Source of the DNA: UBA7455 sp026713185
GTDB taxonomy: Bacteria; Pseudomonadota; Gammaproteobacteria; Pseudomonadales; Azotimanducaceae
DNA: 64,000 bases
Assembly: GCA_963665785.1 (NCBI GenBank)
Contig: OY762456.1
Coordinates: 2,294,001-2,358,000, forward strand
Reading direction: 5' to 3'
Under the pieces are notes generated by a model. The model made no database searches. It was not told the origin of the DNA and saw only the letters and a program-made list of their open reading frames with translations. A program made the position numbers and the translations under genes. Every line of letters begins with the position of its first letter. Position 1 is the first letter of the stretch. Below are positions 18,203-26,750 of the stretch, piece after piece.

Positions 18203-18323
18203 GAGTATCTCCTATGACTGTTCTGCTGATGATTGTAGCGCCTGCAAATTAGATTTTCGAGTGAAAGCCGTTTTGTTTTCGAGTAGCATTGCGGTCATTC
18301 AAAGTAGTCACCAGGAACGAAGC

Positions 18324-20510
18324 ATGACTGAAAGAGTGGCCGTTGGCGGCCTGCAAATAGCCAGAGAACTCCATGATCTGGTCGAAGAAGAGGTGGCGCC
18401 CGGAACCGGTGTGGCGCCAAATGAGTTTTGGGAGCAGATGGAAGCCATCTGTGATGATCTCGTGCCACGTAACCGGGCATTGCTGGCATTCCGGGACCAA
18501 CTTCAGGCAAAGATAGATGACTGGCATCAAGCCCGCAAGGGTCAGCATCACGATCCCCGGGCGTACGAGGCATTTTTAAGGGAGATCGGTTACCTGCTGG
18601 ATGAAGGAGAAGATTTCGAGATTTCCACTGACAATGTGGATGAAGAAATCGCACTCATGGCAGGACCCCAGTTGGTAGTACCGGTCATGAATGCACGGTA
18701 TGCACTGAACGCGGCAAATGCACGATGGGGCAGTCTCTACGATGCGCTATATGGCGCCGATGTCATTCCTGAAACACCAGGTGCGGAGAAAACCGCACCC
18801 AATGGTGACAGCTATAATCCGGCTCGTGGAGACAGGGTGATAGAGTATGCCGCAGAATTTCTGAATAAAAATATGCCTTTAGCCGATGCAGCACATCAGG
18901 ATGTCACACAGTATTCTGTTGAAGACGGTAATCTTGTTTGTAAACTGGATTCAGGCTTTACAGTACTCTCTGACCCTTCACAACTGGTGGGTTACCTGGG
19001 CAGCGAAGCCAATCCGGATAGTATTCTGCTAAAGCATCATGGATTGCATGTGGAGATCCAGGTAGATCGTGCACACAACGTAGGCAGGGACCACAAGGCC
19101 GGGATCAAGGATATTGTCATGGAATCGGCGATCACCACCATCCAGGATTGTGAGGATTCCATAGCAGCGGTCGATGCCCGGGACAAGGTAGTCGTATATC
19201 GCAACTGGCTGGGCTTGATGAATGGCAATCTCGAAGAAGAATTTGTAAAAGGTGGTGAAACCATTCGCCGTACCCTGAATCCTGACCGTGTATATAAATC
19301 TCCGGATGGTGGGGAGGTTACGCTGCACGGGCGAAGTCTGTTACTGATTCGTAATGTTGGCCATTTGATGACAAGCGACGCGGTGCTGCTGGCCGACGGC
19401 AGCGAAATACCGGAAGGAATTCTGGACTGTATGGTCACCAGCCTTGCCGCGATACACGATTTGAAGGGTAGGGGAGAGTACCGCAACTCCAGAACCGGCA
19501 GTGTCTACATTGTAAAACCCAAGATGCATGGACCGGATGAAGTTGCCTTCACAGTAGATCTGTTCGGACGTGTCGAACAGGCTCTGGGTCTGGCCGGGAA
19601 TACGTTGAAGATCGGCATTATGGATGAGGAACGCAGAACCACACTCAACCTGAAACCCTGTATTCGATGCGCCAGTGAACGTGTCATATTTATTAATACG
19701 GGATTCCTTGATCGGACCGGTGATGAGATCCATACCAGCATGGAAGTTGGGCCCATGGTGAAGAAAACGGTCATGAAACAGCAGACCTGGATCAATGCCT
19801 ATGAAGACTGGAACGTTGATGTCGGGATCGAAACCGGACTTGTAGGCCGGGCGCAGATTGGCAAAGGCATGTGGCCCATGCCGGACGAAATGGCGGAGAT
19901 GATGCAGCAAAAGGTCAGTCACGCAGAATCCGGAGCCAATACTGCCTGGGTGCCTTCGCCAACAGCGGCTACTTTGCATGTCATGCACTATCATCAGGTG
20001 AGTGTGCCCGACAGGCAGGATGCGCTGAAGTCAAGAATCAGAGCCTCTCTGGGAGACATTCTTACTATTCCGGTCTTGACCGGAGAAAACCTGTCGAGTC
20101 AGGAAGTACAGCAGGAACTGGAAAACAACGCACAGGGTATTCTCGGATACGTGGTGCGCTGGATCGACCAGGGCGTTGGTTGCTCCAAGGTGCCGGATAT
20201 CAATGATGTTGGTCTGATGGAGGATCGGGCAACGCTCAGGATTTCATCCCAGCATATCGCCAACTGGTTACACCATGGTATCTGTTCCGAAGAACAGGTA
20301 TTGGACACGCTGAAAAAAATGGCAGAAATTGTGGACCACCAGAATGCCGATGATGAGGCTTACCGGAATATGGCTCCTGACTTTAGTCGCAGCGTTGCTT
20401 TTCAGGCCGCGTGTGATCTGGTATTCAAGGGAAAAGAACAACCTAATGGATATACGGAACCTGTATTGCATGCCCGTCGAAGAGAGGCAAAGCGGTTGTA
20501 TGGTGCATGA
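18324..20510 (+). CDS. glcB: Malate synthase G
   Basis: This 728-residue enzyme is close to the usual 720-730 of malate synthase G. The start is the ATG at 18324 (MTERVAVGGLQIARELH); the open frame upstream has no homology and runs antisense to the neighbouring gene. The barrel is marked by FTVDLFGRVEQALGL, the IMDEERRTTLNLK segment, FINTGFLDRTGDEIHTSME and GMWPMPDEMAEMM. The C-terminal plug contains MAPDFSRSVAFQAA. It condenses glyoxylate with acetyl-CoA to give malate, the last step of the glyoxylate shunt and of glycolate use. No glc operon genes or aceA are in the window. Confidence 0.95.
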   Translation: MTERVAVGGLQIARELHDLVEEEVAPGTGVAPNEFWEQMEAICDDLVPRNRALLAFRDQLQAKIDDWHQARKGQHHDPRAYEAFLREIGYLLDEGEDFEISTDNVDEEIALMAGPQLVVPVMNARYALNAANARWGSLYDALYGADVIPETPGAEKTAPNGDSYNPARGDRVIEYAAEFLNKNMPLADAAHQDVTQYSVEDGNLVCKLDSGFTVLSDPSQLVGYLGSEANPDSILLKHHGLHVEIQVDRAHNVGRDHKAGIKDIVMESAITTIQDCEDSIAAVDARDKVVVYRNWLGLMNGNLEEEFVKGGETIRRTLNPDRVYKSPDGGEVTLHGRSLLLIRNVGHLMTSDAVLLADGSEIPEGILDCMVTSLAAIHDLKGRGEYRNSRTGSVYIVKPKMHGPDEVAFTVDLFGRVEQALGLAGNTLKIGIMDEERRTTLNLKPCIRCASERVIFINTGFLDRTGDEIHTSMEVGPMVKKTVMKQQTWINAYEDWNVDVGIETGLVGRAQIGKGMWPMPDEMAEMMQQKVSHAESGANTAWVPSPTAATLHVMHYHQVSVPDRQDALKSRIRASLGDILTIPVLTGENLSSQEVQQELENNAQGILGYVVRWIDQGVGCSKVPDINDVGLMEDRATLRISSQHIANWLHHGICSEEQVLDTLKKMAEIVDHQNADDEAYRNMAPDFSRSVAFQAACDLVFKGKEQPNGYTEPVLHARRREAKRLYGA

Positions 20511-20573
20511 TCCGTTCGCGTAAGATGGGCGAACTGCTCCACTGTTCAGTATGCTGATAGTTGTCATTGACTG

Positions 20574-22400
20574 ATGCGATTGACCGTACTCCTGCTGTTG
20601 GCGCCTGCTATTCTGCAACCTGCAATTGCAGACGTGCAAGGCCAGTGGCAACACGGCGTTTCGACCTTTGATGAGTTCAAGTACGGCCCGGACTTTAAAC
20701 ACTTCGACTATGCCAATCCAGACGCCCCCAAGGGCGGTACTCTGGTGTTACCCGTGGAATACCATTTCGCCGGCTTTACACCTTACCTGCCTTCAGGATT
20801 TCCTGCGATTGGCGCGGCTATGCCGGGAATGCTGTATGACGGGTTGTTTGTGCGTGCTAATGATGAAGCCTTCAGCGTTTATGGCAACCTCGCCCGGCGT
20901 GTAAAATTTGCCGATGATCTAAGCGAAGTGGTTGTTCAACTCCACCCCGGCGCCTATTGGCACGACCGGGTACCCATCACCGCGATGGACGTCAAATTCA
21001 CTTTCGACCATGTGCTCCAAAAATCCACCTCGGGAATACGCTCTGCATTGTCGATCATTGAGTCCATAGAGATTCAAGGTGAACTGGAGGTCTTGTTTCG
21101 ATTCAAACGGGTCGGAGGGCTGAACAAAAACTCGTTTGCGAATCCGGCGATCTATATAAACATTCTGCCGGAACACTACTGGCGTACACGCGACCTCACT
21201 AAAAATTCCCTGGATCCCCCTCTCGGCAGCGGCCCCTACCGTATCGCTGATTACGCACTGGGAAAATTCCTGCTCTACGAACGGGTGACCGATTACTGGG
21301 GCCGTGACATTGCCGTTCACCGTGGCCGGCATAACTTCGATTACATTCGTTATGAGATTTATCGTGACGCAACTATCGCAAGGGAGGCTCTGCGCAAAGG
21401 ACTGCTGGACTATCGAATCGAGGGTGATCCTTATGTGTGGCGAACCGGCTATAACATTCCAGCGAGGGAAAAGGGCTGGCTGGTCATGCGTCAGAACAAT
21501 TACAAAGTGGGATCAGGCTTTCAACGTGCGCTGATCTTCAACACGCGTCGTGACAAATTTGCCGATGTCCGGGTGCGGGAGGCGCTGACGATTGCATTTG
21601 ATTTTGAGTGGACCAATCGTGTCATCTACGATGGTTTTCACTCCCGGGCCGAAAGCTATTTTTCAGGCACTGAACTTGCGGCCCGGGGCCTGCCGGAGGG
21701 CGCCGAACTGGCAATGCTGAAACCGTTTTGGGAAAAATTGGGACGCCAGGTATTCACGCAACCGATCGGTATTCAAAACACCGTCGGCGCCGGCGGTCAC
21801 CGTGACGATTTATTGCGGGCGCGAGAACTGCTTGCCGAAGCCGGATGGACAGTTCGCGATGGCAGATTGGTCGATGCCGCAGGAGAGACTTTCGAGATGG
21901 AATTCCTGACTCTGTCTGCTAATGACAAAAGGACCTTGTTGCCTTTCATGACTCAGCTGAGTCGCCTGGGTATTGCCTCGAATATACGTCTTGTCGATTC
22001 TGCACAGTTTGTGAGCAGGTTGCGGGAATTTGACTTTGACGCGCTGCTGAATAGCATGCCGTTTGGTTATCCTCCAGGAGGCGAACTTCGGTCTTACTTC
22101 AGTTCACAGGCGGCAGACATACCGAACACTGCAAATTTAACCGGCATCAGCAGCCCGGTCGTTGATACGCTGGTCAGTGAGGTACTTGGCGCCAGACGCA
22201 AAGAGCATCTTATCACCGCCAGCAGGGCACTCGATCGAGTCCTGCTGTGGGGCTATTACCTCATTCCGATCATCGGCATCCAGCAACCGCGGGCAGTGTA
22301 CTGGGACAAGTTTGGACGACCAGCCATCGATGCGGAGTATATCACCAGCTTTCCTGATACCTGGTGGTGGGACGACGCTCGAGCAGCCAGGATTCGATGA
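20574..22400 (+). CDS. Extracellular solute-binding protein family 5 (YejA-like peptide/microcin binding)
   Basis: This 608-residue protein has a signal peptide (about 1-19, cleaving near AIADVQG). A family 5 (SBP_bac_5) fold follows. The opening segment FKYGPDFKHFDYANPDAPKGG and the AYWHDRVPITAMDVKFTFDH block are characteristic of the YejA/oligopeptide-binding group. The partner permease and ATPase genes (yejB, yejE, yejF) are not next to it. It must therefore use a transporter encoded elsewhere or act as a lone binding protein. It lies 63 bases after glcB. Substrate is not decidable from sequence; peptides are the family norm. Confidence 0.87.
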   Translation: MRLTVLLLLAPAILQPAIADVQGQWQHGVSTFDEFKYGPDFKHFDYANPDAPKGGTLVLPVEYHFAGFTPYLPSGFPAIGAAMPGMLYDGLFVRANDEAFSVYGNLARRVKFADDLSEVVVQLHPGAYWHDRVPITAMDVKFTFDHVLQKSTSGIRSALSIIESIEIQGELEVLFRFKRVGGLNKNSFANPAIYINILPEHYWRTRDLTKNSLDPPLGSGPYRIADYALGKFLLYERVTDYWGRDIAVHRGRHNFDYIRYEIYRDATIAREALRKGLLDYRIEGDPYVWRTGYNIPAREKGWLVMRQNNYKVGSGFQRALIFNTRRDKFADVRVREALTIAFDFEWTNRVIYDGFHSRAESYFSGTELAARGLPEGAELAMLKPFWEKLGRQVFTQPIGIQNTVGAGGHRDDLLRARELLAEAGWTVRDGRLVDAAGETFEMEFLTLSANDKRTLLPFMTQLSRLGIASNIRLVDSAQFVSRLREFDFDALLNSMPFGYPPGGELRSYFSSQAADIPNTANLTGISSPVVDTLVSEVLGARRKEHLITASRALDRVLLWGYYLIPIIGIQQPRAVYWDKFGRPAIDAEYITSFPDTWWWDDARAARIR

Positions 22401-22418
22401 TGCTGGTGGCGGCGCAAT

Positions 22419-22512
22419 ATGATCTGTCCGGTCAGCTAACTCTTTATGAAGGGCAGTTCCACATAATGATCTGTCCAGTTAGCTAACTCTTTATGACGGG
22501 CAGTTCCACATA
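22419..22512. repeat. Tandem duplication of a 47-bp unit at the 3' end of the CocE-type gene
   Basis: Two adjacent 47-base copies (22419-22465 and 22466-22512) differ at only three positions. On the minus strand the unit encodes the last ten codons plus stop of the hydrolase (YVELPVIKS* in the functional copy, YVELPFIKS* in the downstream copy). It arose by local duplication of that gene end. The outer copy lies beyond the stop codon and is non-coding. It occupies most of the gap between the two convergent genes. Confidence 0.92.
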
Positions 22513-24225
22513 GGATGCGTGTACCGCGTCATGAAACACCGTCTGTTCCGCAATGACACCCTCGGCATCTTCTCCAAATAAATTGCCGGTATTCATGTTG
22601 CGATCGAAGCGCGGGAAGTTGCTGCTGGTGATGTCCAGCCGCATCCGGTGCCCGTTCCTGAACACAATCGACACCGATGCCAGGTCGATCACATAGAGTT
22701 GCACCTCACCTGGCGTCACTGGACTCGGGTTCAGGAGCCCGTGCCGAAACCTGGCGCGCAATACACCCTCAACGACATTGTAGGCGGCGCCATCCGGGTA
22801 GACATCAACCAGTTTAGCCACAAAATCCGTGTCCCTGACGGAAGTGGCAGCGGACAGGTGGACCTTTATGGGTCCGGTCACTTCCAGGTCTGCTGCAAGC
22901 GGCGCCGTGGTGTAGCAGAGCACATCCTGGCGCTTTTCCACACGTGACTGGTCGAAGGGTCCGGGTGTGAGCTTCCCTCCCAGGCTTCGGCCTCCGACGG
23001 TGGGAACCGGGTCAAGCGGGTCGTAGTAGTATCTGTCCGCTGGCTGGGAACCTGGGGCATCAGGGGTCAGCAAACCATCTCCTGCAGCGGTGTTGGCTCT
23101 TCCGCACGAAGAGAGAAAATACCTCTGCCAAATGGTCTGGTGCAATGGCCAGGCATCGGTATCGCGCCATTGGTTCAGGCCCATCACAAAGTAACGTACC
23201 GCTGGAATCTCGACATCCTGACCCTTGACATAACGATCAAAGAACGCCAGTTGCCTTGCCTGAGCTGATGCCGCCAAACCTCCGGCAGATGGTCCGAAAT
23301 TCAAGGCGCCGGTGACAGGCAGCAGATTGGAACCATGCACCCAGGGTCCACAGAAGACGTGCTGCCCCTCCCGCGCAGCCTGACTGCCACCCCTGTTTCG
23401 CATCATGTTGAAGCTGGTAAACAGCGAACCGCAGTACATGTCATACCATCCCCCGGCGTGGAAGCAAGGCGCCTGGACCCTGGAAAAATCCCAGTACAGG
23501 TCAGCCTCACTGGTCAACTGCTCGAGTGCAGGTTTCATCACGCTCTCCGAAAAGCTCTCGCGCAGGCCGTCGAAGTCAAAGTGGGGAACGTTCCTGAAAG
23601 GCAGGTACTCCAGCACCTCGTCATTGTTGTTCATGGCCTGCAGGACCATCGCACGCATCCGGCTGACATTCCGTCCCTCTCTTTCCAGCCGGTCAACTGT
23701 CCCTAAGGCCATCATGCAAAACCAGCTGACGATCATTTCAAATTCGAACACCCCGCCCGGACGGGACTCCTGCCCGGGACCGCTGGAGATGATGGCGGGT
23801 GCGATGGCTTTGAGCGATGGTGGCTGTGCCAGGGCCGTCTGCCATTGTACGTGTCCAAGATAAGAATTACCGGCCATGCCCACGCGACCATCGCACCAGG
23901 GTTCTGCTGCGACCCATTCAACGGCATCGTAACCGTCGGCTCCCTCCAACGGTTGGCCGGTATGATAATTCCATTCCGAAGCAAACTGACCTTCTGAAGA
24001 CCACATGCCCCGCGTATCCTGCAGCACGAAAGCATAGCCGGCGAATGCCGCGTCCACAGCTGTCAGAAAATCGTTGTTACCGGACCACACTTTGTTGTAG
24101 GGAGTCCGACTCAGGATGGCCGGGTACTTTCTGCCATCATCCGGCCGGTAAACGTCAGCGCGGAGCGTAATACCGTCCCTGGTTTTCATCGGCACGTCAC
24201 GGTCGATGCGAATGGATGTGATCAT
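22483..24225 (-). CDS. CocE/NonD family hydrolase (X-Pro dipeptidyl-peptidase S15-like)
   Basis: This 580-residue serine hydrolase starts at the ATG at 24225 (MITSIRIDRDVPMKTRDG); a TTG ten codons upstream is a poorer choice. The alpha/beta-hydrolase core has LSRTPYNK, the nucleophile elbow GMAGNSYLGH and a C-terminal jelly-roll (LEVTGPIKVHLSAATSVRDTDFVAKLVDVYPDG) of the cocaine-esterase/X-prolyl peptidase family. Members cleave esters or amides, including acylated drugs and glutaryl-antibiotics. No signal peptide is seen. It is divergent from the cupin gene, and its last codons are duplicated downstream. Confidence 0.88.
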   Translation of the reverse strand: MITSIRIDRDVPMKTRDGITLRADVYRPDDGRKYPAILSRTPYNKVWSGNNDFLTAVDAAFAGYAFVLQDTRGMWSSEGQFASEWNYHTGQPLEGADGYDAVEWVAAEPWCDGRVGMAGNSYLGHVQWQTALAQPPSLKAIAPAIISSGPGQESRPGGVFEFEMIVSWFCMMALGTVDRLEREGRNVSRMRAMVLQAMNNNDEVLEYLPFRNVPHFDFDGLRESFSESVMKPALEQLTSEADLYWDFSRVQAPCFHAGGWYDMYCGSLFTSFNMMRNRGGSQAAREGQHVFCGPWVHGSNLLPVTGALNFGPSAGGLAASAQARQLAFFDRYVKGQDVEIPAVRYFVMGLNQWRDTDAWPLHQTIWQRYFLSSCGRANTAAGDGLLTPDAPGSQPADRYYYDPLDPVPTVGGRSLGGKLTPGPFDQSRVEKRQDVLCYTTAPLAADLEVTGPIKVHLSAATSVRDTDFVAKLVDVYPDGAAYNVVEGVLRARFRHGLLNPSPVTPGEVQLYVIDLASVSIVFRNGHRMRLDITSSNFPRFDRNMNTGNLFGEDAEGVIAEQTVFHDAVHASYVELPVIKS

Positions 24226-24356
24226 GGCAGGACTCTGTACAATTTGCTGCTTCAATTCAGATTAGCATGTACCAGGGGCGAGCAACACGTCTTCTTGTCA
24301 AGCATGCTCGATCCGGGTAGGCTTTGACTTTAAGATGATACTGCAGGGCATCAATC

Positions 24357-25022
24357 ATGAGCGAACAACGTAATGTGGTAGAGGATCCCGGAGTGGAGAA
24401 CCAGAGCAGGAAATATGCCTCCGAGCGGGGACCATTTGCCATTAATGCCAATCCTGCCATCAACCAGCCGTATCCGCGCGAAAAAGTCGACGGAGATTTG
24501 GCGGCAGCTGTGTTTGCGCACGAACCGCTGTCGCAGAAGTTTGGCAAAGACGCCGCTCGCCGGAAGATTGGCGAGATGGTAAAGGCCTTCATGCCAGGCA
24601 CCACCACGACACCGCTGTTCGATCAGCCAGGACCCAATGGCATGAGTCTGGCGCATATCTGGTTCGGGCCGAATTTTCCGTTGTTCCGCCATAGCCACCC
24701 GGGATTGGGCGACTGTCTCTATTACGTGGTTGCGGGTGAGATTGTCATGGGCAAGCGCAGGCTCACAGCAGGGTCGACCTTCTTTGTGCCAAATGGACAA
24801 CCCTACAAGTACACCGCCGGCGCCGCGGGTGTGGAATTGCTGGAGTTTCGTGCCGGTGGTGGCGTTAGCGGGGCGCCTGGTCTGAAGCTTGACGAGACGT
24901 CGTTGGACTCGCTTCAAAAGATCATCGACGGTTCCTACGAGAACGAACACCTGTGGGAGGCGCCCGAACGGATTGGCGACACAACGTTGCGACAGGCCAG
25001 GATAGACGGTCGTCTCGACTGA
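24357..25022 (+). CDS. Cupin-domain protein
   Basis: This 221-residue protein contains a cupin beta-barrel. The two cupin motifs are represented by FPLFRHSHPGLGDCLYYVVAGEIVMG and by LTAGSTFFVPNGQPYKYTAG. The first motif has two histidines (HSH), but the expected second-motif histidine is replaced (GQPYKY), so metal binding is uncertain. The N-terminal 90 residues have no recognisable domain. It stands alone on the plus strand between the divergent CocE-type hydrolase and the convergent catabolic gene set. It may act on or sense the same compound, but this is inference. Confidence 0.75.
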   Translation: MSEQRNVVEDPGVENQSRKYASERGPFAINANPAINQPYPREKVDGDLAAAVFAHEPLSQKFGKDAARRKIGEMVKAFMPGTTTTPLFDQPGPNGMSLAHIWFGPNFPLFRHSHPGLGDCLYYVVAGEIVMGKRRLTAGSTFFVPNGQPYKYTAGAAGVELLEFRAGGGVSGAPGLKLDETSLDSLQKIIDGSYENEHLWEAPERIGDTTLRQARIDGRLD

Positions 25023-25088
25023 AACACCAGGGTTCAGTTGCTCGACATCAGGCTTGAAAAGATTCTTGCCTGGACCGGCGCCGCCGTT

Positions 25089-25238
25089 TCAGATCATCTC
25101 GATACTGTCGTCATCCAACAGGCTTCGCAGATGGGCGACATACTGCCCCATTTTATAGGCGTATTCCTCCATGGTCTTTGGATTCGCCGGGGTCTTGACC
25201 CAGGGGAACCCGGTCACTGATAGAATCAGGCTCTTCAC
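25089..25238 (-). CDS. Small ORF (49 aa) coupled to the DUF1330-like gene
   Basis: This is a GTG-started ORF of 49 codons whose start overlaps the upstream stop (GTGA), the classical sign of translational coupling. The peptide is well composed for a folded protein: a hydrophobic strand-like start (SLILSVTGFPWVK), a proline-rich turn and an amphipathic helix (TMEEYAYKMGQYVAHLRSLL) with an acidic tail. It resembles no family that I can name. It could be a true small subunit or the C-terminal remnant of a longer gene. It ends 66 bases before the convergent cupin gene's stop. Confidence 0.55.
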   Translation of the reverse strand: MKSLILSVTGFPWVKTPANPKTMEEYAYKMGQYVAHLRSLLDDDSIEMI

Positions 25239-25609
25239 TTTGAATTTTCCAGAGCCACCTGACGCGCTGCTTCAAGTTCGGCTTCAGAAATTCCTTCGAG
25301 CGCAATGACAAAGTTCATTTTCACGGCATTTTTTCGGAACGGAATTGACGATTGGTATGCATCTGAAAACCAGAATTCCTCAATTGCCGCCATGGACGGA
25401 AACTGTTCCACCGCCATAAACGTAACACAGGGTGGTAACTCGCCCTCGAGCACCTTGAGCCTCTCAGTGCCCACATTGCCGGATGCAATAGGTGCGATAT
25501 TGATGTTTTTAGCGGCGGCTCCAGCACGATTGGCATACTCCGGGTCTACCTCACCACCAAGCGTAGTTCCGCACACGACCAGGTACGCGTGTCTGTTGCT
25601 ATCTGTCAT
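25235..25609 (-). CDS. DUF1330-like small alpha/beta protein
   Basis: This 124-residue protein has a ferredoxin-like alpha+beta pattern: AYLVVCGTTL, a central PCVTFMAVEQFPSMAAIEEFWFSDAYQ and SIPFRKNAVKMNFVIALEG. The FPSMAAIEEFWFSDAYQ segment matches the DUF1330 signature, in which a phenylalanine-serine-x6-W/F-serine region forms the dimer surface. Members are often found beside catabolic enzymes, and their reaction is unknown. It lies 45 bases after the NHL protein gene and is coupled to the 49-aa ORF, so it belongs to the same transcription unit. Confidence 0.72.
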   Translation of the reverse strand: MTDSNRHAYLVVCGTTLGGEVDPEYANRAGAAAKNINIAPIASGNVGTERLKVLEGELPPCVTFMAVEQFPSMAAIEEFWFSDAYQSSIPFRKNAVKMNFVIALEGISEAELEAARQVALENSK

Positions 25610-25654
25610 GCTGGTACTCCTTTACTGATAAAAGTTTGAAACTTCACTCTCTAT

Positions 25655-26632
25655 CTACCCACCTATCCGCTTGAACTTCTGCAGTGAATGACAATCCAGG
25701 GGCACCATGCCCCAACTACCACCGCCGCTGACGGTCACCTCACTGACGTATAAATCTCCTTTTGAATCCGCCCAGATTCCATGCGGCGCAAAGAAATTCC
25801 CCGGTAACATCGGATCTTCATCACCAAATCGAGTCTGGATCTCACCGTCCAACGTCAGTACGCTCACCTGCCCCCAGGGTGCATGAGGTGGTATTTCGAT
25901 ATTGGGTCCCCAGCCGGCGCGCCCCCCCAGTTCGGCGACATAGAGGTTATCATCCCTATCGATATACAGGTCGTCCGGTCGAGTAACATGATTCCATTCG
26001 GTCACATAATCACCTGCCACGTTGAATATCTGAATGCGTGAGTTCTCCCGGTCCGCGACATAAACCCGGTCAAAACGATCAACAGCAATGGCGTGTGGCA
26101 GGTTGAATTCTCCAGGGCCGTCACCGGGTTCACCCCAGGAGAACTGGTACACACCTGACTGTGAGAACTTATGGACCCTGGCGTTGCCGTAACCATCGGC
26201 AACATAGAGTTCACCATCTGTGGACAATGCCGCATTGGTGACGCCATTGAACGGTCCAGCCGCACGTTGCACCGGTGTTTTACGCACGACAAACCCGGTA
26301 TCCGATGGTTTGTCTTTTTCACCCAGCGTTTGCAGCAAGGCGCCGTCAGTAGTAAAAATCCTGACCGTATGATCGAAATTATCAACACAGTAAATCCGAT
26401 CATCGGGTCCGATATAAATGCCGTGTGCATTGGTGAACACACCTGCGCCCCAGGCATCGAGAAAATTGCCATCCGCATCGAACACAATCATGGGGTGGTC
26501 ACCGCGATTAAACGCGTAGACCCTGTCCCGGGAGTCAGTGGCAACACCGGCTACTTCCACAAAACTCCAGCCTTCCGGCAGCTTCTCCCAGCCTTCAATA
26601 ACTTCAAACGCCATCCTGTTCCTGGTCGCCAT
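25655..26632 (-). CDS. NHL-repeat six-bladed beta-propeller protein
   Basis: This 325-residue protein consists of repeated NHL blades such as FNLPHAIAVDRFDRVYVADRENSRIQIF, HGIYIGPDDRIYCVDNFDHTVRIF and FFAPHGIWADSKGDLYVSEV. This is the layout of peptidyl-hydroxyglycine amidating lyase-like and SMP-30-like propellers. The start is the ATG at 26632 with GGAG just upstream; a GTG two codons earlier is possible. It has no signal peptide, so it is presumably cytoplasmic. Such proteins appear in catabolic clusters, where a lyase or lactonase role is suspected. No catalytic residues can be assigned with confidence. Confidence 0.8.
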   Translation of the reverse strand: MATRNRMAFEVIEGWEKLPEGWSFVEVAGVATDSRDRVYAFNRGDHPMIVFDADGNFLDAWGAGVFTNAHGIYIGPDDRIYCVDNFDHTVRIFTTDGALLQTLGEKDKPSDTGFVVRKTPVQRAAGPFNGVTNAALSTDGELYVADGYGNARVHKFSQSGVYQFSWGEPGDGPGEFNLPHAIAVDRFDRVYVADRENSRIQIFNVAGDYVTEWNHVTRPDDLYIDRDDNLYVAELGGRAGWGPNIEIPPHAPWGQVSVLTLDGEIQTRFGDEDPMLPGNFFAPHGIWADSKGDLYVSEVTVSGGGSWGMVPLDCHSLQKFKRIGG

Positions 26633-26750
26633 GTTCACTCCGATCGAGAATTAAAGATATAGACGTTACTGTTCGCTGTTTGACTTTGCCGACAGGAGAT
26701 TTCCATTTCAACGGTGGCATGTGGTATCACCCTCTGAGTCTCGTCACCTG

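Noticed and set aside
18096..18323. N-terminal extension of the malate synthase frame
   Set aside because: The extension is antisense to the neighbouring gene's start, has no homology, and the known family start matches the ATG at 18324.
22441..22512. Possible CRISPR-like repeats
   Set aside because: There are only two directly abutting copies without spacers, explained by duplication of a gene end.
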